Source: Raphanus sativus (lineage: Eukaryota > Streptophyta > Magnoliopsida > Brassicales > Brassicaceae). From it: a DNA stretch of 64,000 nucleotides. The notes under the pieces are model-generated. The model was given only the letters and a program-made list of their open reading frames with translations. It was not told where the DNA came from and did no database searches. Below are positions 1 to 9,717 of the stretch, piece after piece; the first letter of the stretch is position 1; each line of letters opens with the position of its first letter. Location of the stretch: NCBI RefSeq assembly GCF_000801105.2, contig NC_079514.1:23166293-23230292 (forward strand), given 5' to 3'. The translations under genes were made by a program, and so were the position numbers.

Positions 1-2223
1 AAAATCACTCTCGAGATGTCTCTCAGTGACGCTCTTAAGATAGCCCCCTCGGTGAAAAAATACGTAAAAGATATGATATCCTCGAGTGGAGAACAAAGCG
101 TTATGCTGGTGTCAGAGGAAGTAAGTGCGATGATACAAGGAGAAACTTCAATCAAAAGGACTGACCCTGGTAGTTTTGTTCTAGATTGCAAGATACAAAA
201 CGCACGTTTTCCTCGATCTCTTTGTGATCTTGGCTCTAGTGTAAACCTCATGCCATACTCTGTGGCAGTTTCACTAGGTTATAATAAATTCGTTCCAACG
301 CCTATCACGCTAGTTTTAGCTGATCGTTCTATTAGGGTACCTGAGGGAATCCTCGTAGATGTACCAGTCAAAATTGATGATTGCTTCATACCAACAGATT
401 TTGTTGTACTAAAGTATAAACAAGTGCCGAAAGACCCCCTTCTATTAGGTCGGCCCTTTTTGGCTACAGCAGGAGCAATCATAGACTGTAAAGGAGGAAA
501 GATTAACTTAAATGTCGGAGATATATCAATGAACTTCGACATGGAAAAGCTAGTAAAACGTCCTCTGATAGACGATCACGCCTTTTACACAGAAGAAGTT
601 TCTGAGCTAGAAAAAGAATACCTTATAGATATATGTGCTGCCAATTCATCAGAAGACACATTCACTCCTGATGAACAAGAAATTCTGAACGTAGATAGCA
701 TAACAGAAGATTATGTGAACCTTATGGACGCAAGTATCGGAATCGCAAATAAAGAAACTGATGATTCTGAAATCATTATGGATCAATACCTTAGGGAAAC
801 TATTGATCGATCATCTTCTTCATCGACCAACTGGACTAAAGAAAAAGCACCCAAGGTTGAACTGAAACCACTTCCAGCTGGCCTGAAATACGCATTCCTT
901 TGCGATAAATCATACCATGTCACTGTTAACGCTAATCTCACGAATGGAGAGCTTGCTCTCCTTTTGAACAAATTGCGTAAGTATCGGAGAGCGATCGGGT
1001 ATTCTCTCGATGATATTCCCGGAATAGCTCCTGACCTTTGCATGCACCGTATCCACCTCGAAGAAGATGCAAAAACATCTATAGAACAGCAAAGGAGACT
1101 CAATCCAAACCTAAAAGAGGTAGTGAAAAAGGAAATAATTAAACTTCTGGATACTGGAGTTATATATCCTATCTCAGACAGTAAATGGGTAAGCCCTGTG
1201 CATGTTGTACCAAAGAAAGGTGGGATCACAGTGGTTAAAAATGATAAAGATGAACTTATCCCTACACGCACTGTCACTGGACATCGAATGTGTATTGATT
1301 ACAGGAAACTGAATACTGCTACTAGGAAAGACCATTTTCCCTTACCTTTCATCGATCAAATGCTAGAAAGACTGGCGAACCATAAATATTATTGTTTTCT
1401 TGATGGACATTCAGGATTCTTCCAGATACCGATACATCCTGAAGATCAGGAAAAGACAACTTTTACTTGTCCTTACGGAACATTTGCATATCGCAGAATG
1501 CCATTTGGACTATGTAACGCACCAGCCACTTTCCAACGTTGCATGATGTCGATATTCACAGATATGATCGAAGATTTCATGGAAGTCTTTAGGGACGATT
1601 TTTCGGTTTACGGATCAAGTTTTAAGGATTGCCTGGTCAACTTGTTCAAGGTATTGGAAAGATGAGAAGAAAAGAATCTTGTCCTAAACTGGGAAAAATG
1701 CCATTTCATGGTAAACGATGGTATACTCCTTGGACATAAAGTTTCCGCAGCTGGAATAGAAGTAGACAGAGCTAAAATTGAAGTAATGACTGGTCTACCG
1801 GCACCCACAAACGTTAGAGACATAAGGAGTTTCCTTGGACATGCCGGATTTTACAGACGATTCATACAAGATTTCAGTAAAATTGCTAGACCTCTGAATC
1901 ATCTTTTGTGCAAAGAAGTTAAATTCGATTTTACACCAGAATGCAAGGAAGCTTTCGAAGCACTGAAGAAGTCTCTTATAACTGCCCCAGTCGTACAACC
2001 CCCAGATTGGAATCTCCCTTTCGAGATTATGTGTGATGCGAGTGATTTCGCAGTTGGAGCGGTTCTAGGACAACGAAAAGATAAGAAGCTGCACGCTATA
2101 TACTATGCGAGTCGCACACTCGACGAAGCGCAACGGAATTACTCTACTACAGAAAAAGAGTTACTAGCAGTGGTTTATGCTTTCGAAAAATTCCGCCAAT
2201 ACTTAGTTGGACACATGTTATAG
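1..2223 (+). pseudogene. Athila pol, protease-RT-RNase H part, broken
   Basis: The frame is already open at base 1, so the ATG at 16 is probably internal to gag-pol. A retropepsin-like domain lies near 170-540: the active-site equivalent reads LCDLGSSVNLMP, and DPLLLGRPFLATAGA follows. The reverse transcriptase runs from about 1120; it shows the fingers motif RMCIDYRKLN, then GHSGFFQI and MPFGLCNAPATFQ. The catalytic YxDD-type box reads FRDDFSVYGSS, with R where the family usually has a hydrophobic residue. An in-frame TGA at 1663-1665 stops translation just after the RT core. The same frame then continues through the RT connection and RNase H ([30 protein letters not shown]) to a stop at 2221-2223. 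Integrase continues in another frame. Read directly: one nonsense codon and one shift; both look like post-insertion decay. Confidence 0.9.
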
Positions 2224-3959
2224 TCCACACTGATCATGCTGCCATCAAATATTTAATGCAGAAGAAAGATGCTAAACCAAGACTCATAAGATGGATCTTA
2301 CTACTCGAAGAATTCGATATCGAGATCAAAGATAAAAGAGGAGTAGACAACGGTGTCGCTGATCATCTTTCCAGGATTCGAATTGAGGATAAAGTTCCTA
2401 TAGACGATTTCTTTCCTACAGAGAATATCGCTCTTTTGGACACGTCATTCATAGGTCACATATCGCTCATATCTGACGGATTAATGGACGAATCAAAGGA
2501 CAAATTGACAATAGACACTACTGATGCAAGATCAATCATATCTATCAGCGACAGAACATCAACAAAACTTATTGACATACCAGTTAAGGTTGCTTGTAAT
2601 GCTTTGAATCATAATATATCTGATGTCTCTCTACAAGAAGCAAATGAGATTGGACGGAACATCAAAGATCGACCCTGGTATGCCGATATAGTCAACTATT
2701 TAGCCGCTGATTTTGAACCTGAAAATTTAAAACGCTATGAAAGAAAGAAATTATTTCGTGAAGTTCAGAGATACCTTTGGGATGAGCCCTATCTCTACAA
2801 GCACTGTTCTGACGGCATATATCAAAGATGCGTCTCTGAAATTGAAATTCCGAACATTATTTACCAATGTCATAGCTCTGATTACGCAGGACATTTCGCC
2901 ACTTTTAAAACAGTTTCCAAAATTCTCCAAGCAGGATTTTGGTGGCCAACAACAATTCGCGATGTTCATGCTCATATAGCACAATGCGATAGATGTCAAA
3001 GGAGAGGAAAAATAAGCAAGAGACATGAGATGGAACAAAACTTTATCTTGGAAGTAGAAGTCTTCGACTGTTGGGGAATAGATTTTATGGGTCCTTTCCC
3101 ATCTTCTTATGGCAAAAAATATATCATGGTCGCTGTAGATTACGTTTCAAAATTGGTTGAGGCAGTTGCTTCTCCAACAAATGATGCATCTGTCGTTGTC
3201 AAACTTTTCAAGAGCGTTATCTTCCCAAGATTTGGAGTTCCCAGAATAGTCATTAGTGACGGTGGATCACACTTCATCAACAAAGTTTTCGACCGACTAC
3301 TTGAGAAGAATGGTGTCCACCATCGAGTGGCTACACCCTATCACCCACAAACCAGTGGACAAGTGGAAGTTTCGAACCGAAAAATCAAGGAAATCTTGGA
3401 GAAGACTGTCCGAATAGACAGGAAAGATTGGTCTCGCAAACTAGACAATGCCTTATGGGCATATCGGACGGCTTACAAAACACCACTGGGAACGACACCC
3501 TTTCACTTGCTTTATGGAAAATCATGCCATTTACCAGTTGAACTGGAGGACAAGGCAGCCTGGGCAACCAAATTACTAAATTTTGATATTAAGCCAGCTG
3601 CCGAGAGACGTCTAATTCAGCTCAACGAGCTCGATGAAGTACGACATTTGGCATATGAAAATTCGAAGTTATATAAGGAACGAACAAAAGCTTATCACGA
3701 TAAAAAGATCATATCTAGACACTTTGAACCGAATGATCAAGTTCTCTTATATAACTCCAGATTAAACCTTTTCCCTGGAAAACTAAAATCTCGTTGGTCA
3801 GGACCTTTTACCATCAAGGAAGTAAAACCTTCCGGAGCACTAACGATCGTTAGTGAAGAAGGCGACGAGTTCACAGTAAATGGGCAGCGAGTAAAACATT
3901 ATTGGGCCAAACCACCAGATATAAAGCCCCTTCCGCTGCTACCACCCGGTGATAACTAA
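2217..3959 (+). pseudogene. Athila pol, end of RNase H and integrase
   Basis: Homology resumes in a new frame at about 2217, so a one-base shift near 2214-2217 separates this part from the upstream pol frame. From there the frame is open to TAA at 3957-3959. It begins with the end of RNase H ([10 protein letters not shown]) and a linker. The integrase zinc-binding segment follows, with H-x-H at [10 protein letters not shown] and C-x2-C at CDRCQ. The catalytic core has D in [19 protein letters not shown] in VISDGGSHF and E in [18 protein letters not shown]. The C-terminal part carries [13 protein letters not shown], the usual gypsy GPF/Y-type module. No chromodomain is visible, as expected for Athila. 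The domain is full length but lacks its own start. Confidence 0.88.
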
Positions 3960-4815
3960 ATACAGTTATCCTAAGTCGAGCTAAAGACTTTAAACTAAGC
4001 GCTGAATGGGAGGCAACCCATTTTTCTTTTTATCTCTTTATTTTTAATTCATTTTTCATTTAATCGTTTCATTCTTATTTTAATTTTTATTTTTACTTTT
4101 ATTTTTCTTCTTATTTTCATTTTAATTCTTATTTATATTTATTTTTACTTAATTCTTTTAGTTAGAAATTTTACTTTTTAGTTAGTAACATTTAAATTAT
4201 TTTCTAAGCATTTACTTTCACATTTGCATAAAATCGATCGATATCAATCTAATTGTATCGATCGACAAGGAGATGTCGAGGCAACTTCTCATTTAACTCG
4301 ACATTCGCCTCTTCTTCCCTTATTTCGCAAACCCTAGCCGAATTCTAAAACTCCCTTTTCTCTCTCGTTTCTTGACGATCTCCATTGTTTCTTTGCCCAA
4401 AACCACTCGATTTCAAGTTCTCCATCTGTTTCCATTAGCATTTCTCTCATTCTCCAAGGTATTGGTCCGAAATTCTCTTTGGATTGAAACCCTAGGGTTT
4501 GGGTTTTGAATTTGGGAAAATCGGGTTGATTTGGTGCAATTCTAGGTCGTTTTAGATGTTTAAACTGGTTATCTAAGTGCTAGGATAGTTTGTTTTGCTC
4601 CAATCCTCTCTTTCGATTCGTTTTCGTATGGACTGTTGAATTGCAGGTTTTGCGAGTCGTTATCGATCGACACAGACTTTGTCCTGTCGATCGATTTCTG
4701 ATTTTCTGATGAACACTGATCTAATCTATCGATCGACACACACGAGTGTGCATCGGTCGATATGACTCGTTTTAGCGAACCAACGCTAACTTACTCGTTC
4801 TACTTTTCTTTTCAG
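3960..4815 (+). other. Athila internal leader between integrase and the env-position ORF
   Basis: No coding potential. Positions 4020-4200 are T-rich. From about 4310 the sequence resembles a plant 5' leader: C/T-rich with AAACCCTAG-like words. CCAAG followed by GTATTGG near 4459 could be a 5' splice site. A pyrimidine tract ending TTTTCAG at 4809-4815 sits directly before an ATG, like a 3' splice site. Three pairs of TCGATCGA-type motifs lie here. A spliced or internally initiated mRNA for the downstream ORF is inference. Confidence 0.55.
4234..4760. repeat. TCGATCGA pairs with 24-bp spacing (Athila leader)
   Basis: Three pairs of the palindromic core occur at 4234/4258, 4663/4687 and 4729/4753; the last core reads TCGGTCGA. 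Start-to-start distance is 24 bp in every pair. The first core is often followed by CAC or TAC, and the second preceded by GTG or TTG. The same arrangement recurs in the LTRs. Confidence 0.85.
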
Positions 4816-6231
4816 ATGAGCACAGATTCGGACACTGAGAGAGAGAGGAGGACGAAGAGGAGGAGTGATCCCGCTGGCCCTTCAAGCCGCCGGCAACCAC
4901 GAGTCCCGCGGGTCGACGAGAGGCCTCCATGTCCACGTGATGATAGGACTCCCATCCCGTACACAGAGGGTCGCAACTTCGCGGACCCGAGGGCAGTCAT
5001 CTCCAGCACCGAGTGTCTCGAGAGAGAGCTCACCGAGCAGTGGGATGACTACAACAGCTTGCACTACAACGCATGGCTCGACGTCGACATCGAGCCTACA
5101 TGCTTCATTGACCCGGAGGTCACACACAAGATGCGGATCCAGGATGATATGTACGTGATGATTGCTCAGCTCGGCTTGGGCACCATAGCCACACACGCCT
5201 ACGACCTCCACATCTCGTTAGTGCGCCAGTTCATGGCCTCTGTCCGTCTCACCTACCGCCATGACGGTCCTAAAGTAGCGGGCGACGGCGTTCTCTCTTT
5301 CTTTGCTAGAGGGAAGAGATACTCTATCACCATCCCCCAGCTCTGCGGCATCTTCGGTTTTGAGGAGGATGCGACATCTTGCAGGTTCTCGCCTCTCCCT
5401 GGTGCGAGCGACTTCTGGAAGATCATAGGCACAAGCAGCTGGAGCGGCTCCGCGACTCAGTCCGACGTTCGTCACCCGACGCTCCGCTACTTCCTACGGG
5501 CTATCGCCAACACTCTGTTGTGCAAGATGGAGCCCAACAAGGTGCGCCTACATGATCTCTCACTGCTCTTCCCAGCGGTGAACGGACTGGTCGATCTCTC
5601 TCACCTCGACACTGCGGGACTGGTAGTCCCCAACCTTGGAGCTCTCTTCGCCGAGCATCTGATCTCACTGAAGAAGAAACCCTTCTCAGGTTCGAGTAGA
5701 AAGAAGGAGAGTGTGGGTAGTCTTCTCACACCGATCTTTGAGTTCTGTGGTGTCCGTCTGGACAGGAGTACCGCAGACCGCCGCCATCTCTTCATGGATG
5801 AGCAGCACCTGATGAACTGCGTCCGGCTCAAGGAGAACCTTCTCTGGTTTTTCAGGATTGACCGCCGCTACCGTATGCTTCAGCTACCGCACGCATCACT
5901 CACTGACTTCGACCAGCAGGTCGAGAGGATCCGGTTCAGGCCCGACGACGAGTTCCTACTGGATCTCACCACCGAGTCTCGCCAGGTACCGATGGAGCGT
6001 GGTGTTGGAGGATCGCAGGCAGCACCCGCAGCTCCCCTTCCTGACTTCCCGGACATACCTGACGTGTCGATGCCTGAGGCAGACTTTCAGAGGACGGTCG
6101 TGAGAGCTCTTCGAGCCATCTGGGCTAGAGTCACGCGACCACCATGTGCGAGCAGGAGGAGTGTCAGAGCAGCAGACCCAGGACCATCTCACCAGTACCA
6201 GCAGGAGGAGGACGAGGAGGCCACCGACTAG
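4816..6231 (+). CDS. Athila env-position ORF (ATHILA ORF-1-like protein)
   Basis: Open frame of 471 codons plus stop, from the ATG that directly follows the splice-acceptor-like tract; an in-frame ATG at 4762 is possible but falls before that tract. The N-terminus is short, charged and Arg/Ser/Pro-rich. A conserved body follows (FADPRAVISSTECLEREL, YVMIAQLGLGTIATHAY, FFARGKRYSITIPQLCGIFGF), and the C-terminus is acidic and Glu-rich. This is the plant-specific ATHILA ORF-1 type protein found 3' of pol in Athila elements. I see no signal peptide and no convincing membrane segment, so an envelope function is not supported here. Local GC content is well above the surrounding DNA. Unlike pol, this frame carries no stop or shift. 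Function is unknown. Confidence 0.8.
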   Translation: MSTDSDTERERRTKRRSDPAGPSSRRQPRVPRVDERPPCPRDDRTPIPYTEGRNFADPRAVISSTECLERELTEQWDDYNSLHYNAWLDVDIEPTCFIDPEVTHKMRIQDDMYVMIAQLGLGTIATHAYDLHISLVRQFMASVRLTYRHDGPKVAGDGVLSFFARGKRYSITIPQLCGIFGFEEDATSCRFSPLPGASDFWKIIGTSSWSGSATQSDVRHPTLRYFLRAIANTLLCKMEPNKVRLHDLSLLFPAVNGLVDLSHLDTAGLVVPNLGALFAEHLISLKKKPFSGSSRKKESVGSLLTPIFEFCGVRLDRSTADRRHLFMDEQHLMNCVRLKENLLWFFRIDRRYRMLQLPHASLTDFDQQVERIRFRPDDEFLLDLTTESRQVPMERGVGGSQAAPAAPLPDFPDIPDVSMPEADFQRTVVRALRAIWARVTRPPCASRRSVRAADPGPSHQYQQEEDEEATD

Positions 6232-6456
6232 CCTTCTTATCTCTTCTCCTTATCTTTCAGACTTTTTATTTTTATGTTTATGTTTCGGATTTGCAGGATT
6301 TATGTTTTAAACTTATCTATGTTTTATGCTTTTGCACTATTTCGTATGTTTAATTTTCTTTGTGTTTGGACTGACAACAGAGCTAACTTGAGAGACAAGC
6401 TAGACAAGTGAGTGGGTTCGGTGCTAACACATTATCACACATTCTGTCTTCACCTG

Positions 6457-6488
6457 TCGATCGATACCGTCTCTGGTAAATCGATCGA
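6457..6488. repeat. TCGATCGA pair, 24-bp spacing (Athila 3' UTR)
   Basis: Cores at 6457 and 6481, again 24 bp start to start, in noncoding DNA about 225 bp after the env-position ORF. Confidence 0.85.
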
Positions 6489-6568
6489 CGGGAAATACAG
6501 AAAGGTACGACACTTTGCTTCTTTATCTACACTTTTAACTTTTTCTATTTATTTCTCTCCTACTTATT

Positions 6569-6589
6569 ATTACACCGAGACGGTGTAAT
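6569..6589. repeat. Perfect 9-bp hairpin before the internal PPT-like tract
   Basis: ATTACACCG and CGGTGTAAT are exact reverse complements around an AGA loop. One base later an AAGTCTGGGGGGAG tract begins. Read directly from the sequence; an RNA-structure role is inference. Confidence 0.8.
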
Positions 6590-6590
6590 T

Positions 6591-6608
6591 TAAGTCTGGG
6601 GGGAGAAG
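6591..6608 (+). other. Internal polypurine-tract-like sequence
   Basis: TAAGTCTGGGGGGAGAAG closely matches the functional tract before the LTR (GTAAGTCTGGGGGAGT at 7561-7576). It lies about 970 bp upstream and has no LTR beside it. It could prime extra plus-strand DNA or mark an older boundary. Confidence 0.6.
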
Positions 6609-7560
6609 GTTACTAACATTTATCTCTTATCATATATTTTTCAAAATAAAATTGTTTTTCGAGTCAGAAAGGAAATATAAATTTTTATTAATGATTTTCT
6701 AAACCACTCTTTGGCACTACTCTAGACCTATTAACCACAGATTGCACTAGAGATACCAAAGTGGATCAACCTGTCAGTTAGCCACACTTGCCCAGATTGT
6801 TTAAAGGAACCGAAGCTAACCTCCAACCTAATACTAACTAGCTTAGCTTGTCTTGGGGCTTGGTGTACATCGGATCGGAATCCTCCTACAAGACTGAAAA
6901 GGTACAAGTCTGTGCAATTCTGGTTTCCTTCCTTCTCTCTTCGGCATCTCAAGATCTAAGTTTATAAAGAAAAGATTGATATGATTTCTTGAGAGGCAGA
7001 GGGGTAGGAATGTCTCCTGCGACCCCAGTATTCTAAATCTCAAGAATGATCACACATTGTGGAAACGAGGGATAGGTAAATTACCAAAGACCCCATTATT
7101 CGCTACACTTTGTCAAAAATGTATGAGTTACAATTCAAATGTCAATAAAATAGATTAGATGACCTTTGTGGCATCAAGATCTATTGAAATTGAAACTAAT
7201 AAGAGATACAGAGAAGAGGGGAGAAAAGGATCAGAAAAGAGTACCTACTCAGAAAACTTGTTTGAGTTGAATCCATGTGTCTTTTGATCGATACTCCCAA
7301 GGTAAAGCATGCACTTTTATCTTACGTAAAGAAATGAGGTTAGTAAATGGAGAATTTTAGACAAGATCTGCTAAGTTGTTGGATAGATGAGTTTGGTTGC
7401 TAGACTAGGATAAGGTGTAAACGTGCGTTTGTGGTTGAGACCGTTTAGATTCTTATGACGAAGAAGTGAGGATTTTTAAGTTTTCAAAAATAGAGTCTTG
7501 TTGTTTTCAAACCTCCTTCGGAGAGACTACCGTTTGTTTTGCTTGAGGACAAGCAAAAGA

Positions 7561-7576
7561 GTAAGTCTGGGGGAGT
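7561..7576 (+). other. Athila polypurine tract (PPT)
   Basis: GTAAGTCTGGGGGAGT directly abuts the LTR start TGATATACC at 7577, the expected place for the plus-strand primer of an LTR retrotransposon. Confidence 0.88.
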
Positions 7577-8902
7577 TGATATACCATGAATTTCACCCGT
7601 TTTTAGCCATGGTATATGAGAGTTTTCAATCATATTTACTTCGTTTTCAAAGTATTTTAGAGTATTTTCAGGCACATGTACCTAATTGAAGAAAGCAATA
7701 CTTTTGAGGCATTTTTAGAGTATTCTCACGAATGAAGAATCGACCGATAGGAAACATGCGAGATCGGACGATTAGAGTCAATTACAATCGATCGACATAT
7801 ATCGAAGAGTGTCGATCGACATTAAGCCATTCGATGGATCACGATTTAGAAGATTTTCAAGTATCACAAAGTGTGCTATTTTACACAATTAATCCCTGGC
7901 CGCCTGTTAGGCTTTAAATACTAGGGTTTTGTATCATTTTAGAGGCAGACTTGCCTAAAGACCTATTGGAGAAGATAAGCAATTTGGCTACCTTAGGAGA
8001 AGAGTTAGAGTTGGAGAGATAGATCTGAGACTGCAAAACAGAGAAAATCTTGAACTCCCTTTTTTATCTTACTCATTACTCTTTGTGTTCCTTATTTCAT
8101 ATTAAGTTTTATTCAAACCATCATGACTTTGTCTCTCATGAATATTTCTGAGTAAACCTAATTGTTAGATTTAGGTTTCTCATAAGGGTGGATCATGTGA
8201 TGAGATTGTGACAATTGTTAGGGTGATTAAATTAGTTCTTTCACTTTAGTTATTCTTAATACTAGATTTAGGATTGATCACCCTTAAATCTAGATCTTAG
8301 GATTAAAGAGATAACCAACTGTATACTCTCAATACCCTGAAATAAACTAAAGTGATCTAACTGATTTGACACATGCGAAAGGTGGTCTAGATAATTAGAG
8401 AACGTTTTCAACCAAATCGATAACGCTTGCTAGAATTACCATCGATCGATACAACCATCTTTGTAGCGATCGATTGTTTGAAAGGTGTATCGATCGATTA
8501 GACGAAAGGCGTATCGATCGACTCTTTTCCGAGATCAACAAACGACAGTTGAGATCCGGGATCTAGTAAAGGAGACCCTACTGGTCGTACCAATTGATTG
8601 AGTTCAAAGGACTAAATCCCTAATGTCACTTTCAAACTGCATAAATTCATACCTGAGAAATACCTAGATCTAGCTATTTTCCTCATTAAGAAACAACCTT
8701 CATTTCAGTTACTGAACAACTTCCTTGTTCACATTAATATTTACTGCTTTTAAACATATAAAACCTTAAGTCTATCTTTATTTCTAATTAATTGAACTTT
8801 CAAGTAATCCTAGAGTCCTTGTGGATTCGATCCCTAAGTACTACATCTGAACCTCTTATTTGAGAGAGTAATTCACTTTTTAGGATAATTTGAGTGATAT
8901 CA
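7577..8902 (+). repeat. Athila 3' LTR
   Basis: The LTR starts TGATATACCATG beside the polypurine tract and ends GTGATATCA at 8902, giving about 1326 bp with TG...CA ends. Near its start ATATACCATG (7579-7588) pairs perfectly with CATGGTATAT (7608-7617). It holds six TCGATCGA-type cores. A related diverged LTR stands alone at 35728-37045. The 5' partner is outside the window. The exact 3' edge is inferred from TG...CA ends and from the solo LTR. Confidence 0.85.
7788..8521. repeat. TCGATCGA cores, 24-bp spacing (Athila LTR)
   Basis: A pair lies at 7788/7812 and a run of four at 8442, 8466 (GCGATCGA), 8490 and 8514. Every neighbouring interval within these groups is exactly 24 bp. All are noncoding. 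Confidence 0.88.
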
Positions 8903-9483
8903 TACCACAAAACACAAAACAAAGAGGCTGATAGTCTGGCACAAAGTATAAGGAAACAACCGTTTTTTGTTGTTCACATAGATGAAGAAGTACATGTGTG
9001 GTTTACATAATCAGTATGAGTCTGTATTTTAAGTTGATGACAAAAAAAAGTCTCTACAAGAAAGGTAAACATGCAAAGTGAGGTATAATATAATTTCTCC
9101 GAGATATAACTTCATCAGAAAGAAAAAATTCTACTTGTAATAGCTATCCCAAGAAGGGTACAACCAACTGTATTTAGATTTATTATCATGAATACTACTA
9201 TTTAGAAGGACTAAGCCTTTTATGTATAAGTCATATATCAACTATTAATTAAAATTGTGTTTCGATTGCTGGAGACACGGAGAATATTGAATCAATATGG
9301 CATGTGAAGATACAAATGAGGTGTAAGCTTTAAAGCATCTCTAAGAACAACTTTATATTTTGACCGGAAGTTTATGGTCAAGTGGTGAGGGGAAGAGTTT
9401 GGGATATCACCACATTTCAGGTTTGATTTACATGTCATGTGAAATTAAGGCACATTTTCTTGGTCACCATACACGGATGTGGG
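8903..9483. other. AT-rich spacer
   Basis: Flank immediately 3' of the Athila LTR. No convincing gene, RNA or element end. A short frame at 9360-9542 overlaps the tandem repeat and looks like a fragment of a dispersed repeat. Confidence 0.5.
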
Positions 9484-9717
9484 CTACTACTTATACCATG
9501 GAGAGAGTTTATCTGTGGGATACACCTCCCACCAGAGATTAGGTATATGTCTTTAATAGATTCAGGTCCAATGGTAAACTTTAAAATAAAGCTTCAAATT
9601 CTACTACTTATACCATGGAGAGAGTTTATCCGTGGGATACACCTCCCACCAGAGATTAGGTATATGTCTTTAATAGATTCAGGTCGAATGGTAAACTTTA
9701 AAATAAAGCTTCAAATT
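9484..9717. repeat. Two-copy 117-bp tandem duplication
   Basis: The segment starting CTACTACTTATACCATGG at 9484 repeats at 9601 with only a few base differences visible (for example CTGTGGG against CCGTGGG). Each unit ends with AAAGCTTCAAATT. The unit belongs to no family I recognise. Confidence 0.9.

Larger units (their letters stand above)
6232..7560 (+). other. Athila 3' untranslated region
   Basis: About 1.3 kb without a credible gene between the last ORF and the polypurine tract. It contains one TCGATCGA pair, a perfect hairpin and an internal polypurine-tract-like sequence, listed separately. The remainder is AT-rich, and I recognise nothing else in it. Confidence 0.7.
1..8902 (+). mobile_element. 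Athila-type Ty3/gypsy retrotransposon, 5' end outside window
   Basis: Order on the + strand is retropepsin, reverse transcriptase, RNase H, integrase, a long untranslated stretch, an ORF in the env position, a second untranslated stretch, a polypurine tract and the 3' LTR. This order, the protease and RT sequence type and the extra 3' ORF are those of Athila elements. Gag and the 5' LTR lie left of the window, so target-site duplication and LTR divergence cannot be judged. Pol carries one nonsense codon and one frameshift, so this copy could move only with help. The env-position ORF is open throughout. Confidence 0.9.

Noticed and set aside
4865..6192. Several long frames on both strands inside the Athila env-position ORF
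   Set aside because: Shadows of a GC-rich coding region; none has family-like motifs.
4816..6231. Envelope glycoprotein
   Set aside because: No signal peptide, membrane span or cleavage site is visible; only the position is env-like.
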